Shown one piece after another: positions 18,783-27,496 of a stretch of DNA of 64,000 nucleotides. This DNA comes from Burkholderiales bacterium (GTDB lineage: Bacteria > Pseudomonadota > Gammaproteobacteria > Burkholderiales > Casimicrobiaceae), in NCBI GenBank assembly GCA_015075645.1, contig JABTUF010000003.1:434001-498000 (forward strand). Direction: 5' to 3'. The position numbers and the translations under genes were made by a program. Each line of letters opens with the position of its first letter. The stretch's first letter is position 1. The notes beneath the pieces are model-generated. The model was given only the letters and a program-made list of their open reading frames with translations, was not told where the DNA came from and ran no database searches.

Positions 18783-19613
18783 TCAGGCCGAGCGCAGGCG
18801 GAGGACGGTCGCGTCGATCAGGCGGCGCGCGATCGACACCGGCGAGGGGAGCGTGGGGAGCGCGTCGAGCGCGAACCATCGCGCGTCGGTGATCTCGGGA
18901 TCCTCGAGGCGGATCTCGCCGCCCGCGTACTCGGCGGTGTACGCGATCATCAGCGAATGCGGGAACGCCCACGACTGGCTCGCGAAGTACGCCGGATCGC
19001 GCACCTCCATGCCGACCTCCTCGCGCACTTCGCGCCGGATGCAGTCCTCGATCGTCTCGCCGGGCTCGACGAAGCCGGCGAGCGCCGAGTACATCCCGGG
19101 AGCGAACCGCTCGGAGCGCGCGAGGAGCACTTCGCGGCCGCGCGTCACCAGCGTCATCATCGCCGGCGACACCCGCGGATAGGCGACGAGCCCGCACGAC
19201 GGACATTCGCGCGCGCGTTCGTCGGGGCGGGATCGCGTCGGCGTCGCGCAGCGCCCGCAGTAGCGGTGCGAGCGGTCGAAGTCGGCGACCTGGAACGCGC
19301 GCGCGGCGAGCGCGAGGAGCGCGTCCGGCAACCTCGTAAAGTAGGTCCGCAACCCGGCGGCGATGAAGCCCGGCGGGGCGGAGATGTCGTCGCCGAGCGC
19401 GACCGCCACGCAGGGCACGCCGGCGAGATCGCCGAGGAAATGCCGTTCCCCGGCGAGGCCGGCGGCGTCGAGGTCCGCGAGCGTGGCGATCGTCGCGGCG
19501 CCGGCGTCGCCGCGCGCGACGAGCTTCGTGCCGGAGAACGCGAAGGCGAGCGTGCCGCCCGGGAGGTCGGCGGGCAGCCGGTGCGAAGGTGCGAATCCGG
19601 GAGGCGTGTGCAT
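18783..19613 (-). CDS. nudC: NAD(+) diphosphatase / NAD-cap decapping hydrolase NudC
   Basis: Nudix hydrolase of the NADH pyrophosphatase subgroup, 276 residues. It cleaves NAD(H) to NMN(H) and AMP and also removes NAD caps from RNA. The zinc ribbon is CGRC and CPSC in the middle of the chain. The Nudix box follows with FVEPGETIEDC and REVREEVGM, and the SQ-x-W-x-F-P-x-S tail signature appears as SQSWAFPHS, with Ser and Ala where Pro is more usual. The 75 bases to the TPR gene hold nothing else. Confidence 0.92.
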   Translation of the reverse strand: MHTPPGFAPSHRLPADLPGGTLAFAFSGTKLVARGDAGAATIATLADLDAAGLAGERHFLGDLAGVPCVAVALGDDISAPPGFIAAGLRTYFTRLPDALLALAARAFQVADFDRSHRYCGRCATPTRSRPDERARECPSCGLVAYPRVSPAMMTLVTRGREVLLARSERFAPGMYSALAGFVEPGETIEDCIRREVREEVGMEVRDPAYFASQSWAFPHSLMIAYTAEYAGGEIRLEDPEITDARWFALDALPTLPSPVSIARRLIDATVLRLRSA

Positions 19614-19709
19614 GACGGCGCGATCGCGCCGTCGATTATGCCGCAGCAGCGCGGCAGCTTCGGAGCCGTCAATGAGCCCGGCACGGATGCCAGGCTCCCG
19701 CGCGGCCCG

Positions 19710-20843
19710 TCACCTCACGAACGCGCCGTCCTTCCCGATCGCGGTCAGTTCGATGAACCGCGAGCCGCTGTGGTCGGTCGGCGTGTAGGTCACGGTGAAG
19801 CCACCGACGTCGTAGTCGTTCATCGTCTCGAGGGCCGCGATGAGCTTCTCGCGCGTCAGGTCCCGCCCCGCGCGGCGCAGGCCCTCGACCAGGACCTTCG
19901 CGGCGATGAAACCTTCGAGGCTCGTGAACGAGAGTTTGTCCTTGCCGGCCTCGGCCGCGATGAGCTTCTGGTACTCCTTGACCACCGGCGTGCCGATGTT
20001 CCACGGGAACGGAACGACCTGCGAGATGCCGACGCCGCGCCCTTCGGGACCCAGCGCTTCGGCGAGGCCCCGGCTGCCGACGAACGACACGTTGAGGAAC
20101 TGCGCGTGGATGCCGGCGGCCATCATCGCCTTGATGAACGCGGCGCAGCCCTTGTAGGCGCCGATCATGATCACCGCCTGCGGGTCGAGCTTCGACAGCG
20201 TCGCGACCGCCGCCTTCACGTCGGTCGAATTGCGCTCGACCGTGGCGGTGCCGGTGATCGGCATGTTGCGCGCCTTCATCGCGCGCTCGACGCCTTCGAG
20301 GCCCGCCTTGCCGTAGGCGTCGTTCTGGTAGAACACCGCGATGCGCTGCATGCGCAGCGTCGCGAGCAGTTCGACGAGCTTCTCGGTCTCGACGAAGTAG
20401 CTCGCGCGGACGTTGAACACGTAGCGGTTGAACGGCTTGCGGAACACCTCGGCGCCGGTGAACGGCCCGACGAGCGGCACCTGCGCGCGCGTGAACACCG
20501 GCATCGAGGCGAGCGTCGTCGGCGTGCCGACGTAGCCGAACAGCGCGAAGACCTGGTCGGTCTCGACGAAGCGGCGCGTGTTGGCGAGCGAGCGGTCGGG
20601 CTCGTAGCCGTCGTCGAGCGTCCGCAGTTCGATCCGGCGGCCGTTGACGCCGCCGCGCGCGTTCACCGCGTTGAAGTAGGCGAGGGCGCCGGCGCGCATC
20701 TCGGTGCCGAGGTCGGAGGCCTGGCCCGAGGTGGCCGCGGACTGGCCGATGACGATCGTGGTCGAGGTGATGCCCTGCGCCGCCACCGTGACCGGAACGG
20801 ACGCGGCCAGCAGGGCGGCAGCGAGGAACGAGCGCAACGTCAT
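19710..20843 (-). CDS. Periplasmic binding protein, branched-chain amino acid type
   Basis: A 377-residue type I periplasmic binding protein (Peripla_BP_6/LivJ-like). The signal peptide is MTLRSFLAAALLAASVPVTV with cleavage near VAAQG. Typical segments are IVIGQSAATSG, GVNGRRIELRTLDDGYEP, FALFGYVGTPTT and VFYQNDAYGKAGLEG. I chose ATG 20843; an upstream in-frame ATG at 20897 would add 18 residues before a clear signal peptide and is less likely. No permease or ATPase gene is adjacent, so it is an orphan binding protein. It lies downstream of the molybdenum hydroxylase genes, which may point to an aromatic or heterocyclic ligand; that is inference. Confidence 0.88.
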   Translation of the reverse strand: MTLRSFLAAALLAASVPVTVAAQGITSTTIVIGQSAATSGQASDLGTEMRAGALAYFNAVNARGGVNGRRIELRTLDDGYEPDRSLANTRRFVETDQVFALFGYVGTPTTLASMPVFTRAQVPLVGPFTGAEVFRKPFNRYVFNVRASYFVETEKLVELLATLRMQRIAVFYQNDAYGKAGLEGVERAMKARNMPITGTATVERNSTDVKAAVATLSKLDPQAVIMIGAYKGCAAFIKAMMAAGIHAQFLNVSFVGSRGLAEALGPEGRGVGISQVVPFPWNIGTPVVKEYQKLIAAEAGKDKLSFTSLEGFIAAKVLVEGLRRAGRDLTREKLIAALETMNDYDVGGFTVTYTPTDHSGSRFIELTAIGKDGAFVR

Positions 20844-20952
20844 GGGCGACCTCGGGGTGGGTGGAGAGGCGTCGCGGCGAGCCGTGGCCGACACCATTCG
20901 GGAGCAAGCATCGGGCCAGCGGCGATGTCTCGGCGCCGCACTCCTCCCCCCG

Positions 20953-23166
20953 TCAGCCGAGCCGCAGCGGCAGGGTCCGCAGCCGCTTGCCGGTCGCCGC
21001 GTAAACGGCGTTCGCGAGCGCCGGAGCGATCACCGGCGTCCCGGGCTCGCCCACCCCGGTCGGCTTGCCCGCCGACGGCACGATGTGGACCTCCACCGCC
21101 GGCATTTCGTGGATGCGGAGCACCCGGTAGTCGTGGAAGTTCGACTGTTCGACCAGCCCGTCCTTGACGGTGATCGCGCCGAAGAGCGCCGCGGAGAGTC
21201 CATACCCGATCCCGCCTTCCATCTGCGCGCGCACGCCGTCGGGATTGACCGCGAGGCCGCATTCGACCGCGCACACCACGCGATCGACCGCGATGCCGCC
21301 GTCGGCTTTCACCGTTGCGTCGACCGCCTGCGCCACGACGGTGCCGAACGACTCGTGCACCGCGATGCCGCGGCCCCGCTTCTCGCCCGCCTTGCCTGCC
21401 GCGAGCGGGCTGCCCCATCCGGCCTTGCTCGCCGCGAGTTCGAGCGCCGCGAGGTGGCGCGGGTGCTGCGCGAGGAGCTTGCGGCGCAGTTCGACCGGAT
21501 CCTGTTTCGCCGCGACGGCGAGTTCGTCGAGGAAGGTCTCGGTCGAGAATGCGGTGTGCGACGAGCCCACCGATCGCCACCACTGCACGGTCGGAGCCTC
21601 GGCGGTCGAATGGAGGTCCACGGCGATCGCCGGGATCGCGTAGGGCAGGTTCCTGGCACCTTCCACCGAGGTCGGGTCGATCCCGGTCTTGCGGACCGCG
21701 CCTCCGAAGATCGTGTCCTCGAGGATCGACTGGCCGACGATGCGGTGCTGCCAGCCGACGATGGCGCCGCCCGCGTCGAGCCCGGCGCGCAGCGTGTGCA
21801 GGTACATCGGCCGGTACATGCCGCCGCGCATGTCGTCCTCGCGCGTCCAGACGAGCTTCACCGGGACACCCTTCGTGCCCGACTTCGCGAGCCGCGACAC
21901 GATCTCCGCGCATTCGACGACGTAGTCCGACTGGGGATTCGCGCGCCGGCCGAAGCTGCCGCCGGCGTAGAGCATCGTGATCGAGACCTGCTCCGGCTTC
22001 AACCCGACGACCTGTGCGATCGCCTTCTGGTCGCCGGTCTGGAACTGCTCGCCGTTCCACACCTCGCACTTGTCGTCCGACAGGCGCATCACGCAGTTCA
22101 TCGGCTCCATCGCCGCGTGCGCGAGGTAGGGAAACTCGAAGCTCGCCTCGAGCTTCGTCGCCGCCGCCGCGATGGCGGCCGCCGCGTCGCCGTCGGCGCG
22201 CGCGACCTTGCCCGGCTTCTGCGCGAGCTTGCGGTACTCGTCCATCAGTTCGCCGGTCGAGCCCTTCCACGCGCGGTTCTCGTTCCACTCGACCTTCAGC
22301 GCGTCGCGTCCCTTCTTCGCCGCCCAGAACCCGTTGGCGAGCACCGCGATGCCGGACGGGAGTTCGAGCACGCCGCGCACCCCCGGCACGTCGCGCACGC
22401 CGCTCGCGTCGAAGCTCCTCACGCGCGCGCCGAAGCGCGGCGGGTGCAGCACGACGGCGGTCAGCATGCCCGGGAACTGCACGTCCTGCGTGAACTGCGC
22501 GGTGCCGTTCGACTTCGCGAGCGCGTCGACGCGAGGAAATGTCTTGCCGACGAACACGAAGTCCTTCGGGTCCTTGAGCGTGACCGTCGCGGGCACCGGC
22601 ATCGCGGCCGCGTCCGAGGCGAGTTCGCCGAAGCTCGCCTTGCGGCCGGAAGCGTGGGACACGACGCCGCCCGACACCTCGATCGCGCCGGCGGGGACGT
22701 TCCACTTCTTCGCCGCCGCGGCGACCAGCATCGCGCGCGCGCTCGCGCCGGCGTTGCGCAACTGCTCCCACGAATTCGCGATCGCCGACGATCCGCCGGT
22801 GCCCTGCATCGGCCCCCACGAGAGGTTGTTGTAGCGCGACGCGTCGGCCGGCGCGCCGACGACACGGACCTGGCTCCACGCGGCGTCGAGTTCCTCGGCG
22901 ACGATCGTGGCGAGCCCGGTGTACGCGCCCTGGCCCATCTCGACGTGCTTCGCGACCACGGTCACCGTGTTGTCGCGGCCGATGCGCACGAACGCGTTGG
23001 GTTCGAACGGCGGCGCGATCGCCGTGGCGCCGGCCTTGCCCGGAGCGCCGGACTGCGCGGCCGCGGGAAGGACCACGCCGAGGACGAGGCCCGCGCCGGC
23101 CGCGCCGCCGGCCTTGAGGAACGCCCGGCGCGAGCGCGACAGGTTGACGATGCGAGTGTCGGTCAT
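20953..23166 (-). CDS. Molybdopterin-binding oxidoreductase subunit (isoquinoline 1-oxidoreductase beta / aldehyde oxidase type)
   Basis: The large catalytic subunit of a xanthine-oxidase-family molybdenum hydroxylase, 737 residues. The N-terminus carries a twin-arginine export signal ([12 protein letters not shown] followed by a hydrophobic run), so the folded enzyme should be periplasmic. Molybdopterin contacts include [14 protein letters not shown] and [10 protein letters not shown]; the C-terminal [14 protein letters not shown] contains the active-site glutamate. I chose ATG 23166 because it gives the Tat signal; the long open frame upstream is only shadow. The 11-base gap from the 2Fe-2S subunit gene shows an operon. 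The substrate (aldehyde, N-heterocycle) is not determined by sequence. Confidence 0.92.
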   Translation of the reverse strand: MTDTRIVNLSRSRRAFLKAGGAAGAGLVLGVVLPAAAQSGAPGKAGATAIAPPFEPNAFVRIGRDNTVTVVAKHVEMGQGAYTGLATIVAEELDAAWSQVRVVGAPADASRYNNLSWGPMQGTGGSSAIANSWEQLRNAGASARAMLVAAAAKKWNVPAGAIEVSGGVVSHASGRKASFGELASDAAAMPVPATVTLKDPKDFVFVGKTFPRVDALAKSNGTAQFTQDVQFPGMLTAVVLHPPRFGARVRSFDASGVRDVPGVRGVLELPSGIAVLANGFWAAKKGRDALKVEWNENRAWKGSTGELMDEYRKLAQKPGKVARADGDAAAAIAAAATKLEASFEFPYLAHAAMEPMNCVMRLSDDKCEVWNGEQFQTGDQKAIAQVVGLKPEQVSITMLYAGGSFGRRANPQSDYVVECAEIVSRLAKSGTKGVPVKLVWTREDDMRGGMYRPMYLHTLRAGLDAGGAIVGWQHRIVGQSILEDTIFGGAVRKTGIDPTSVEGARNLPYAIPAIAVDLHSTAEAPTVQWWRSVGSSHTAFSTETFLDELAVAAKQDPVELRRKLLAQHPRHLAALELAASKAGWGSPLAAGKAGEKRGRGIAVHESFGTVVAQAVDATVKADGGIAVDRVVCAVECGLAVNPDGVRAQMEGGIGYGLSAALFGAITVKDGLVEQSNFHDYRVLRIHEMPAVEVHIVPSAGKPTGVGEPGTPVIAPALANAVYAATGKRLRTLPLRLG

Positions 23167-23177
23167 CGCGGCCTCCG

Positions 23178-23642
23178 TCACGCCAGCGCGCGTGCCGCTT
23201 CGTGGATCGCAGCGCGGATGCGGACGTAGGTGGCGCAGCGGCACAGGTTGCCGGCCATCGCCTGGTCGATGTCGGCGTCGGTCGGACGCCGGTTCTTCGC
23301 GAGCAGCGCGGCCGCGCTCATGACCTGGCCCGACTGGCAGTAGCCGCACTGCGGCACGTCGAGCTTGACCCACGCGGCCTGAATCGCCTGGCCTTCCTTC
23401 GACTTCAGGCCCTCGATCGTGGTGATCTCGGCACCCTGCTTGAGCGAGGAGAGCGGCACCTGGCACGAGCGCACCGGCGCCCCTTCGAGGTAGACGGTGC
23501 AGGCGCCGCACTGCGCCACGCCGCAACCGTACTTCGTGCCGGTGAGCTTCAGCGAATCGCGCAGGATCCACAGGAGCGGCGTGTCGCCGGCGACGCCGGC
23601 GGCGATGTCGACGCGCTCCTTGTTGACGAACAGGACGGGCAT
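23178..23642 (-). CDS. (2Fe-2S)-binding subunit of the molybdenum hydroxylase
   Basis: A 154-residue electron-transfer subunit with two [2Fe-2S] clusters. The N-terminal plant-type ferredoxin has [14 protein letters not shown] plus a later cysteine in RSCQVP. The C-terminal four-helix domain has [14 protein letters not shown] and NLCRCATY. It passes electrons from the molybdenum centre of the downstream gene to an external acceptor. ATG 23642 gives a protein that begins [13 protein letters not shown]. It has no signal of its own and would be co-exported with the Tat-signal partner. There is no FAD subunit gene nearby, as is usual for the IorAB layout. Confidence 0.94.
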   Translation of the reverse strand: MPVLFVNKERVDIAAGVAGDTPLLWILRDSLKLTGTKYGCGVAQCGACTVYLEGAPVRSCQVPLSSLKQGAEITTIEGLKSKEGQAIQAAWVKLDVPQCGYCQSGQVMSAAALLAKNRRPTDADIDQAMAGNLCRCATYVRIRAAIHEAARALA

Positions 23643-23845
23643 GGGGACGGCTCCGGGAGCCGCGGGCACGCTCGGCCGCGCGGCGAAGCGGCGATGGTAG
23701 GCGAAGGCGCGGCGCTTGGCCATTCTGCGAAGCCCGGTGCAGCCGCGCGGCTGCGCGGCGCGTCGGACGGGGATGGGCGCGAGGCGCCCGGGGCCGGCCG
23801 CGTACTCGGAAAACGCCCGGCGCGACAAGGACTTGGCGCTCGCCG

Positions 23846-23854
23846 TGGTAAAAT
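23846..23854 (+). promoter_or_regulatory. Candidate extended -10 promoter for prfB
   Basis: TGGTAAAAT is an extended -10 element 30 bases before the prfB ATG. No convincing -35 is present at the usual distance; TTGGCG at 23833 is only 10 bases away from the TAAAAT. The rest of 23643-23883, between the divergent Mo-hydroxylase and prfB genes, shows nothing else that I recognise. Confidence 0.4.
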
Positions 23855-23883
23855 CGCAGGTTGCGAACGTCTCGGTGACCCCG

Positions 23884-24991
23884 ATGGAAGCGGAACAACT
23901 GAACCTGATCGCCCACACGCTCGCCGACCTCGAATCGAGGACGGCCGAGATGCGGAGGTTCCTTTGACTTCGACCTGAAGTCGAAGACGCTGGAGGAAGT
24001 CCGCCGCGCGCTCGAGGATCCGCAGGTCTGGAGCGACCCGGAGAAGGCGCAGCAGCTCGGGCGCGAGAAGAAGGCGCTCGAAGGCGTCGTGACGACGCTC
24101 ACCGATCTCGGACAGGGGCTCGCCGACAGCAGCGAACTGTTCGAACTCGCGCGCGACGACGGCGACGACGCGACGCTCGCGGCGGTCCGCGACGACGTCG
24201 CGCGTCTCGCGAAGACGCTCGAGGACCTCGAGTTCCGGCGGATGTTCGGAAACCCGATGGATCCGAACAACTGCTTCGTCGACATCCAGGCGGGCAGCGG
24301 CGGGACCGAGGCGCAGGACTGGGCGGCGATGCTCCTGCGCATGTACGTGCGCTACTGCGAGCGCAAGGGCTACGCGGTCGAGGTGCTCGAGGAGTCGGAA
24401 GGCGAGGTCGCGGGGCTCAAGAGCGCGTCGATCAAGGTCGGCGGCGACTACGCGTTCGGCCATCTGCGCACCGAGACCGGCGTCCACCGCCTCGTGCGCA
24501 AGAGCCCGTTCGACTCGAACGCCCGGCGACACACGTCGTTCGCGAGCGTGTTCGTCTACCCGGAGGTCGACGACTCGATCGAGATCGAAATCAATCCCGC
24601 CGACTTGCGCATCGACACCTATCGCTCGTCGGGCGCCGGCGGCCAGCACATCAACAAGACCGACTCGGCGGTGCGGATCACGCATCTGCCGACCAACATC
24701 GTCGTGCAATGCCAGAACGACCGCTCGCAGCACCGCAACCGCGCCGAGGCGATGGCGATGCTGAAGGCGAAGCTCTACGAACTCGAGCTGCGCAAGCGCC
24801 AGGCCGAGCAGCAGAAGCTCGAGGACAGCAAGACCGACATCGGCTGGGGCCACCAGATCCGCAGCTACGTGCTCGACCAGTCGCGCATCAAGGACCTCCG
24901 CACGAACCACGAGGTCGGCGACACCCAGCGCGTCCTCGACGGCGACCTCGACGACTTCATCGCCGCCAGCCTCAAACAAGGCGTGCAGTAG
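23884..24991 (+). CDS. prfB: Peptide chain release factor 2, with programmed +1 frameshift
   Basis: Terminates translation at UGA and UAA codons. The gene is read as join(23884..23964, 23966..24991). The first 27 codons ([20 protein letters not shown] and seven more) end at an in-frame TGA at 23965-23967. A +1 shift at CTT-TGA-C then continues with [25 protein letters not shown] element sits three bases before CTT, the same spacing as the Shine-Dalgarno-like stimulator in Escherichia coli prfB. The product is 368 residues. The stop-codon recognition motif SPF is in [11 protein letters not shown], and the peptidyl-hydrolysis motif GGQ is at 252-254. Low RF2 lets the shift occur, so the factor regulates itself. 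Annotation from the internal GTG at 24089 would be wrong. Confidence 0.96.
23954..23968 (+). promoter_or_regulatory. prfB programmed frameshift site
   Basis: GGAGG (23954-23958), a three-base spacer, then CTTTGAC (23962-23968). The internal Shine-Dalgarno element pairs with 16S rRNA, the UGA in the A site stalls when RF2 is scarce, and tRNA-Leu slips from CUU to UUU. Confidence 0.95.
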
Positions 24992-24999
24992 GCGTTGGC

Positions 25000-25704
25000 G
25001 TGATTTCCTTCATCTTCGACATCGACGGCACGATCATCGACTCGATGCCGTTCCACGGCAGCTCGTGGGAGGCGTTCCTCGTGCGCCGGGGCATCCCCTA
25101 CGACGGCGAGCGCTTCCTGCGCAGCACGGCGGGACGCACCGGCGTCGAGATCATGCGCGAACTCTTCGGCCCGATGAGCGACGATGCCGCGTGGGCGCTC
25201 GTGCACGAGAAGGAGGACGTCTACCGCGAGCTCTTCCGGCCGGCCTTCCGCGAGATCGACGGCTTCCGCGCGTTCGCGCGCGCGGCGCGCGGCGAAGGCA
25301 TCCGCATCGGCTGCGCGACCGCCGGGGACGCGAACAACATCGCGTTCGCGCTGGAGGGCCTGGGCATGGCGGGCGAATTCGACGCGCTGGCCGGCGCGCA
25401 CGACGTCGCGAACGGCAAACCGGCGCCCGATCTCTTCCTGCTCGCCGCGCAGCGGATGGGCGCCGACCCCGCGTCCTGCATCGTGTTCGAGGACGCGCCG
25501 CTCGGCATCGAGGGCGCGCGGCGCGCGGGAATGCTGGCGGTCGGCGTTACCTCGGGCGAGAGCGCCGAGCGTCTCGCCGGCTCGCATGTCATCGCGACGA
25601 TCCCCGACTACCGGACGGTGCGCCCGCGCGACGTCCTCCACCTCGCGCACGCCGCGCGCGCGACGGCGCGTGCCGCCGACCGCAGCCTGTCAGGAAGCCC
25701 ATGA
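25000..25704 (+). CDS. HAD-superfamily phosphatase, beta-phosphoglucomutase/phosphoglycolate type
   Basis: A 234-residue HAD subfamily I hydrolase. Motif I DIDGTIID is at residues 7-14, the helical cap follows ([18 protein letters not shown]), motif II is in IGCATAG, the motif III lysine is in [11 protein letters not shown], and motif IV is [16 protein letters not shown]. It removes phosphate from a small metabolite; the substrate is not evident. The start is GTG at 25000, the only in-frame start close after prfB, giving [11 protein letters not shown]. Its stop overlaps the lysS ATG (ATGA), so the two are probably co-translated. Confidence 0.88.
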   Translation: MISFIFDIDGTIIDSMPFHGSSWEAFLVRRGIPYDGERFLRSTAGRTGVEIMRELFGPMSDDAAWALVHEKEDVYRELFRPAFREIDGFRAFARAARGEGIRIGCATAGDANNIAFALEGLGMAGEFDALAGAHDVANGKPAPDLFLLAAQRMGADPASCIVFEDAPLGIEGARRAGMLAVGVTSGESAERLAGSHVIATIPDYRTVRPRDVLHLAHAARATARAADRSLSGSP

Positions 25705-27206
25705 CCGACGCCACCACTCCGCCCGCGCAGGACGAGAACCAGATCATCGCCGAGCGCCGCGCGAAGCTCGCCGAGTTGCGGCGCGCCGGCCAGGCGTATC
25801 CGAACGACTTCCGGCGCGACGCGCTCGCGGCGGACCTCCACGCGCACCACGACGCGGAGGCGAACGACACGCTCGAGCCGAGGGCGATCCGCGTCGCGGT
25901 CGCCGGCCGCATGATGCTGAAGCGCGTGATGGGCAAGGCCTGCTTCGCGACGCTGCAGGACATGTCCGGCCGCATCCAGCTCTACGTGACGCTCGACGGT
26001 GTCGGGGCGCAGGCGCTCGACGCGTTCAAGCACTGGGACCTGGGCGACATCGTCGGCGCGACCGGCACGCTCTTCAAGACCAAGACCGGCGAGCTGTCGG
26101 TCAAGTGCGACTCGGTGCGCCTGCTCTCGAAGGCGCTGCGCCCGCTGCCGGAGAAGTTCCACGGGCTCGCCGACCAGGAGCAGAAGTACCGGCAGCGCCA
26201 CCTCGACCTCATCACCAATCCGGCGTCGCGCGACGTGTTCGTCCGGCGCTCGCAGATCGTGCAGGCGATCCGCGAGTTCTTCGTGGCGCGGGGCTACCTC
26301 GAGGTCGAGACGCCGATGATGCATCCGATCCCCGGCGGCGCGGCCGCGCGGCCGTTCGTGACCCACCACAACGCGCTCGACATGCAGCTCTTCCTGCGCA
26401 TCGCGCCGGAGCTCTACCTGAAGCGGCTGGTGGTGGGCGGGCTCGAGCGCGTATTCGAGATCAACCGCAACTTCCGCAACGAGGGCATCTCGACGCGCCA
26501 CAATCCCGAGTTCACGATGCTCGAGTTCTACGAGGCGTACCGGGACTACCGCTACCTGATGGACCTGACCGAGGAGCTCCTGCGCACGGTCGCGATGCGC
26601 GTGCTCGGCACGACGATCGTCACCTATCAGGGCGAGACGATCGACTTGGGCGCGAAGTTCGACCGACTGACGATGGCCGAGGCGATCCACAAACACAACC
26701 CGCGCTACCCGCTGCACGAGCTCTCGAAGCCCGAGTACCTGCGCGTCGCGCTCGCGCCTTTCGACGAGGAAGTGTTTCCGACCGACGGCGTGGGCCTGCT
26801 GCAGTTGAAGCTCTTCGAGCAGACGACCGAGGAGAAGCTCGTGCAGCCGACCTTCATCGTCGCGCACCCGACCGACGTCTCGCCGCTCGCGCGCGCGAAC
26901 GACGCCGATCCGTCGGTCACCGATCGGTTCGAACTCTTCATCACGCGCCGCGAGATCGCCAACGGGTTCTCGGAGCTGAACGACCCGGAGGACCAGGCCG
27001 CGCGCTTCGCCGCGCAGGCCGCGGCCAAGGAAGCGGGCGACGAGGAGGCGATGTACTACGACGCCGACTACGTGCGCACGCTCGAGTCGGGCCTCCCGCC
27101 GACGGCGGGCGAGGGCATCGGCATCGACCGCCTCGTGATGCTCCTCACCGACAGCCCGTCGATTCGCGACGTGATCCTGTTTCCGCAGCTCAAGGCCGAG
27201 GCGTAG
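25701..27206 (+). CDS. lysS: Lysyl-tRNA synthetase, class II
   Basis: Charges tRNA-Lys with lysine. The 501-residue protein has an N-terminal OB-fold anticodon-binding domain ([20 protein letters not shown]), class II motif 1 around [17 protein letters not shown], motif 2 in [20 protein letters not shown], and motif 3 in [14 protein letters not shown]. The ATG overlaps the upstream HAD stop by four bases. Its position after prfB is the same as in Escherichia coli (prfB-lysS), here with a HAD gene between the two. The gene is followed directly by REP-like palindromes. Confidence 0.97.
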   Translation: MTDATTPPAQDENQIIAERRAKLAELRRAGQAYPNDFRRDALAADLHAHHDAEANDTLEPRAIRVAVAGRMMLKRVMGKACFATLQDMSGRIQLYVTLDGVGAQALDAFKHWDLGDIVGATGTLFKTKTGELSVKCDSVRLLSKALRPLPEKFHGLADQEQKYRQRHLDLITNPASRDVFVRRSQIVQAIREFFVARGYLEVETPMMHPIPGGAAARPFVTHHNALDMQLFLRIAPELYLKRLVVGGLERVFEINRNFRNEGISTRHNPEFTMLEFYEAYRDYRYLMDLTEELLRTVAMRVLGTTIVTYQGETIDLGAKFDRLTMAEAIHKHNPRYPLHELSKPEYLRVALAPFDEEVFPTDGVGLLQLKLFEQTTEEKLVQPTFIVAHPTDVSPLARANDADPSVTDRFELFITRREIANGFSELNDPEDQAARFAAQAAAKEAGDEEAMYYDADYVRTLESGLPPTAGEGIGIDRLVMLLTDSPSIRDVILFPQLKAEA

Positions 27207-27215
27207 GCGCGCCCT

Positions 27216-27423
27216 GTGGGTCGGGCTTCAGCCCGACCGATCCGTGCCGATGCCACGCAAAGGCGTCGGCCTGAAGGCCGACCTACCATGGTGGGACGCG
27301 ATGTCGGCCTGAAGGCCGACCCACAACCTCTCCCGTAGGTCGGGCTTCAGCCCGACGGGCGAGGCGCCGTGGGTCGGTCTTCAGCCCGACGTTCGCGGCG
27401 CCGTGGGTCGGGCTTCAGCCCGA
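27216..27423 (+). repeat. REP-like palindrome array between lysS and copA
   Basis: Six palindromes of the family seen after trpB lie here: GTCGGGCTTCAGCCCGAC near 27220, 27339 and 27406, a one-base variant GTCGGTCTTCAGCCCGAC near 27373, and the other form GTCGGCCTGAAGGCCGAC at 27265-27282 and 27303-27320. Flanking GTGGGTC or GTAGGTC leaders recur. Most of the 290 bases between lysS and copA are taken up by this array. It could act as a bidirectional barrier to exonucleases or transcription. No transposase gene is adjacent. Confidence 0.9.
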
Positions 27424-27461
27424 CGGGTTTCAGGATTCGCGCAGATACTGGTAGGGGGTAC

Positions 27462-27488
27462 TTGACGGATACCCTAGCAGGGTATACA
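27462..27488 (+). promoter_or_regulatory. CsoR-controlled copA promoter and operator
   Basis: TTGACG (27462-27467) and TATACA (27483-27488) lie 15 bases apart. A perfect inverted repeat, ATACCC-TAGCA-GGGTAT, fills the spacer and overlaps the -10 at 27469-27485; this is the form of a CsoR copper-repressor operator. The predicted transcription start, 27494-27496, is at the copA ATG (27497), so the message would be leaderless or nearly so. Confidence 0.75.
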
Positions 27489-27496
27489 GTGTCCCC

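Noticed and set aside
21164..23229. Plus-strand frames opposite the molybdenum hydroxylase genes
   Set aside because: The minus strand encodes complete 2Fe-2S and molybdopterin subunits; the plus-strand products lack any motif.
23167..24342. The apparent N-terminal extension of the molybdopterin subunit to 1129 residues
   Set aside because: The extra part overlaps the 2Fe-2S subunit and prfB in other frames, while ATG 23166 gives a proper Tat signal.
24089..24991. prfB as a gene starting at GTG 24089
   Set aside because: The true gene begins at 23884 and uses a +1 frameshift; the short version lacks the N-terminal domain.
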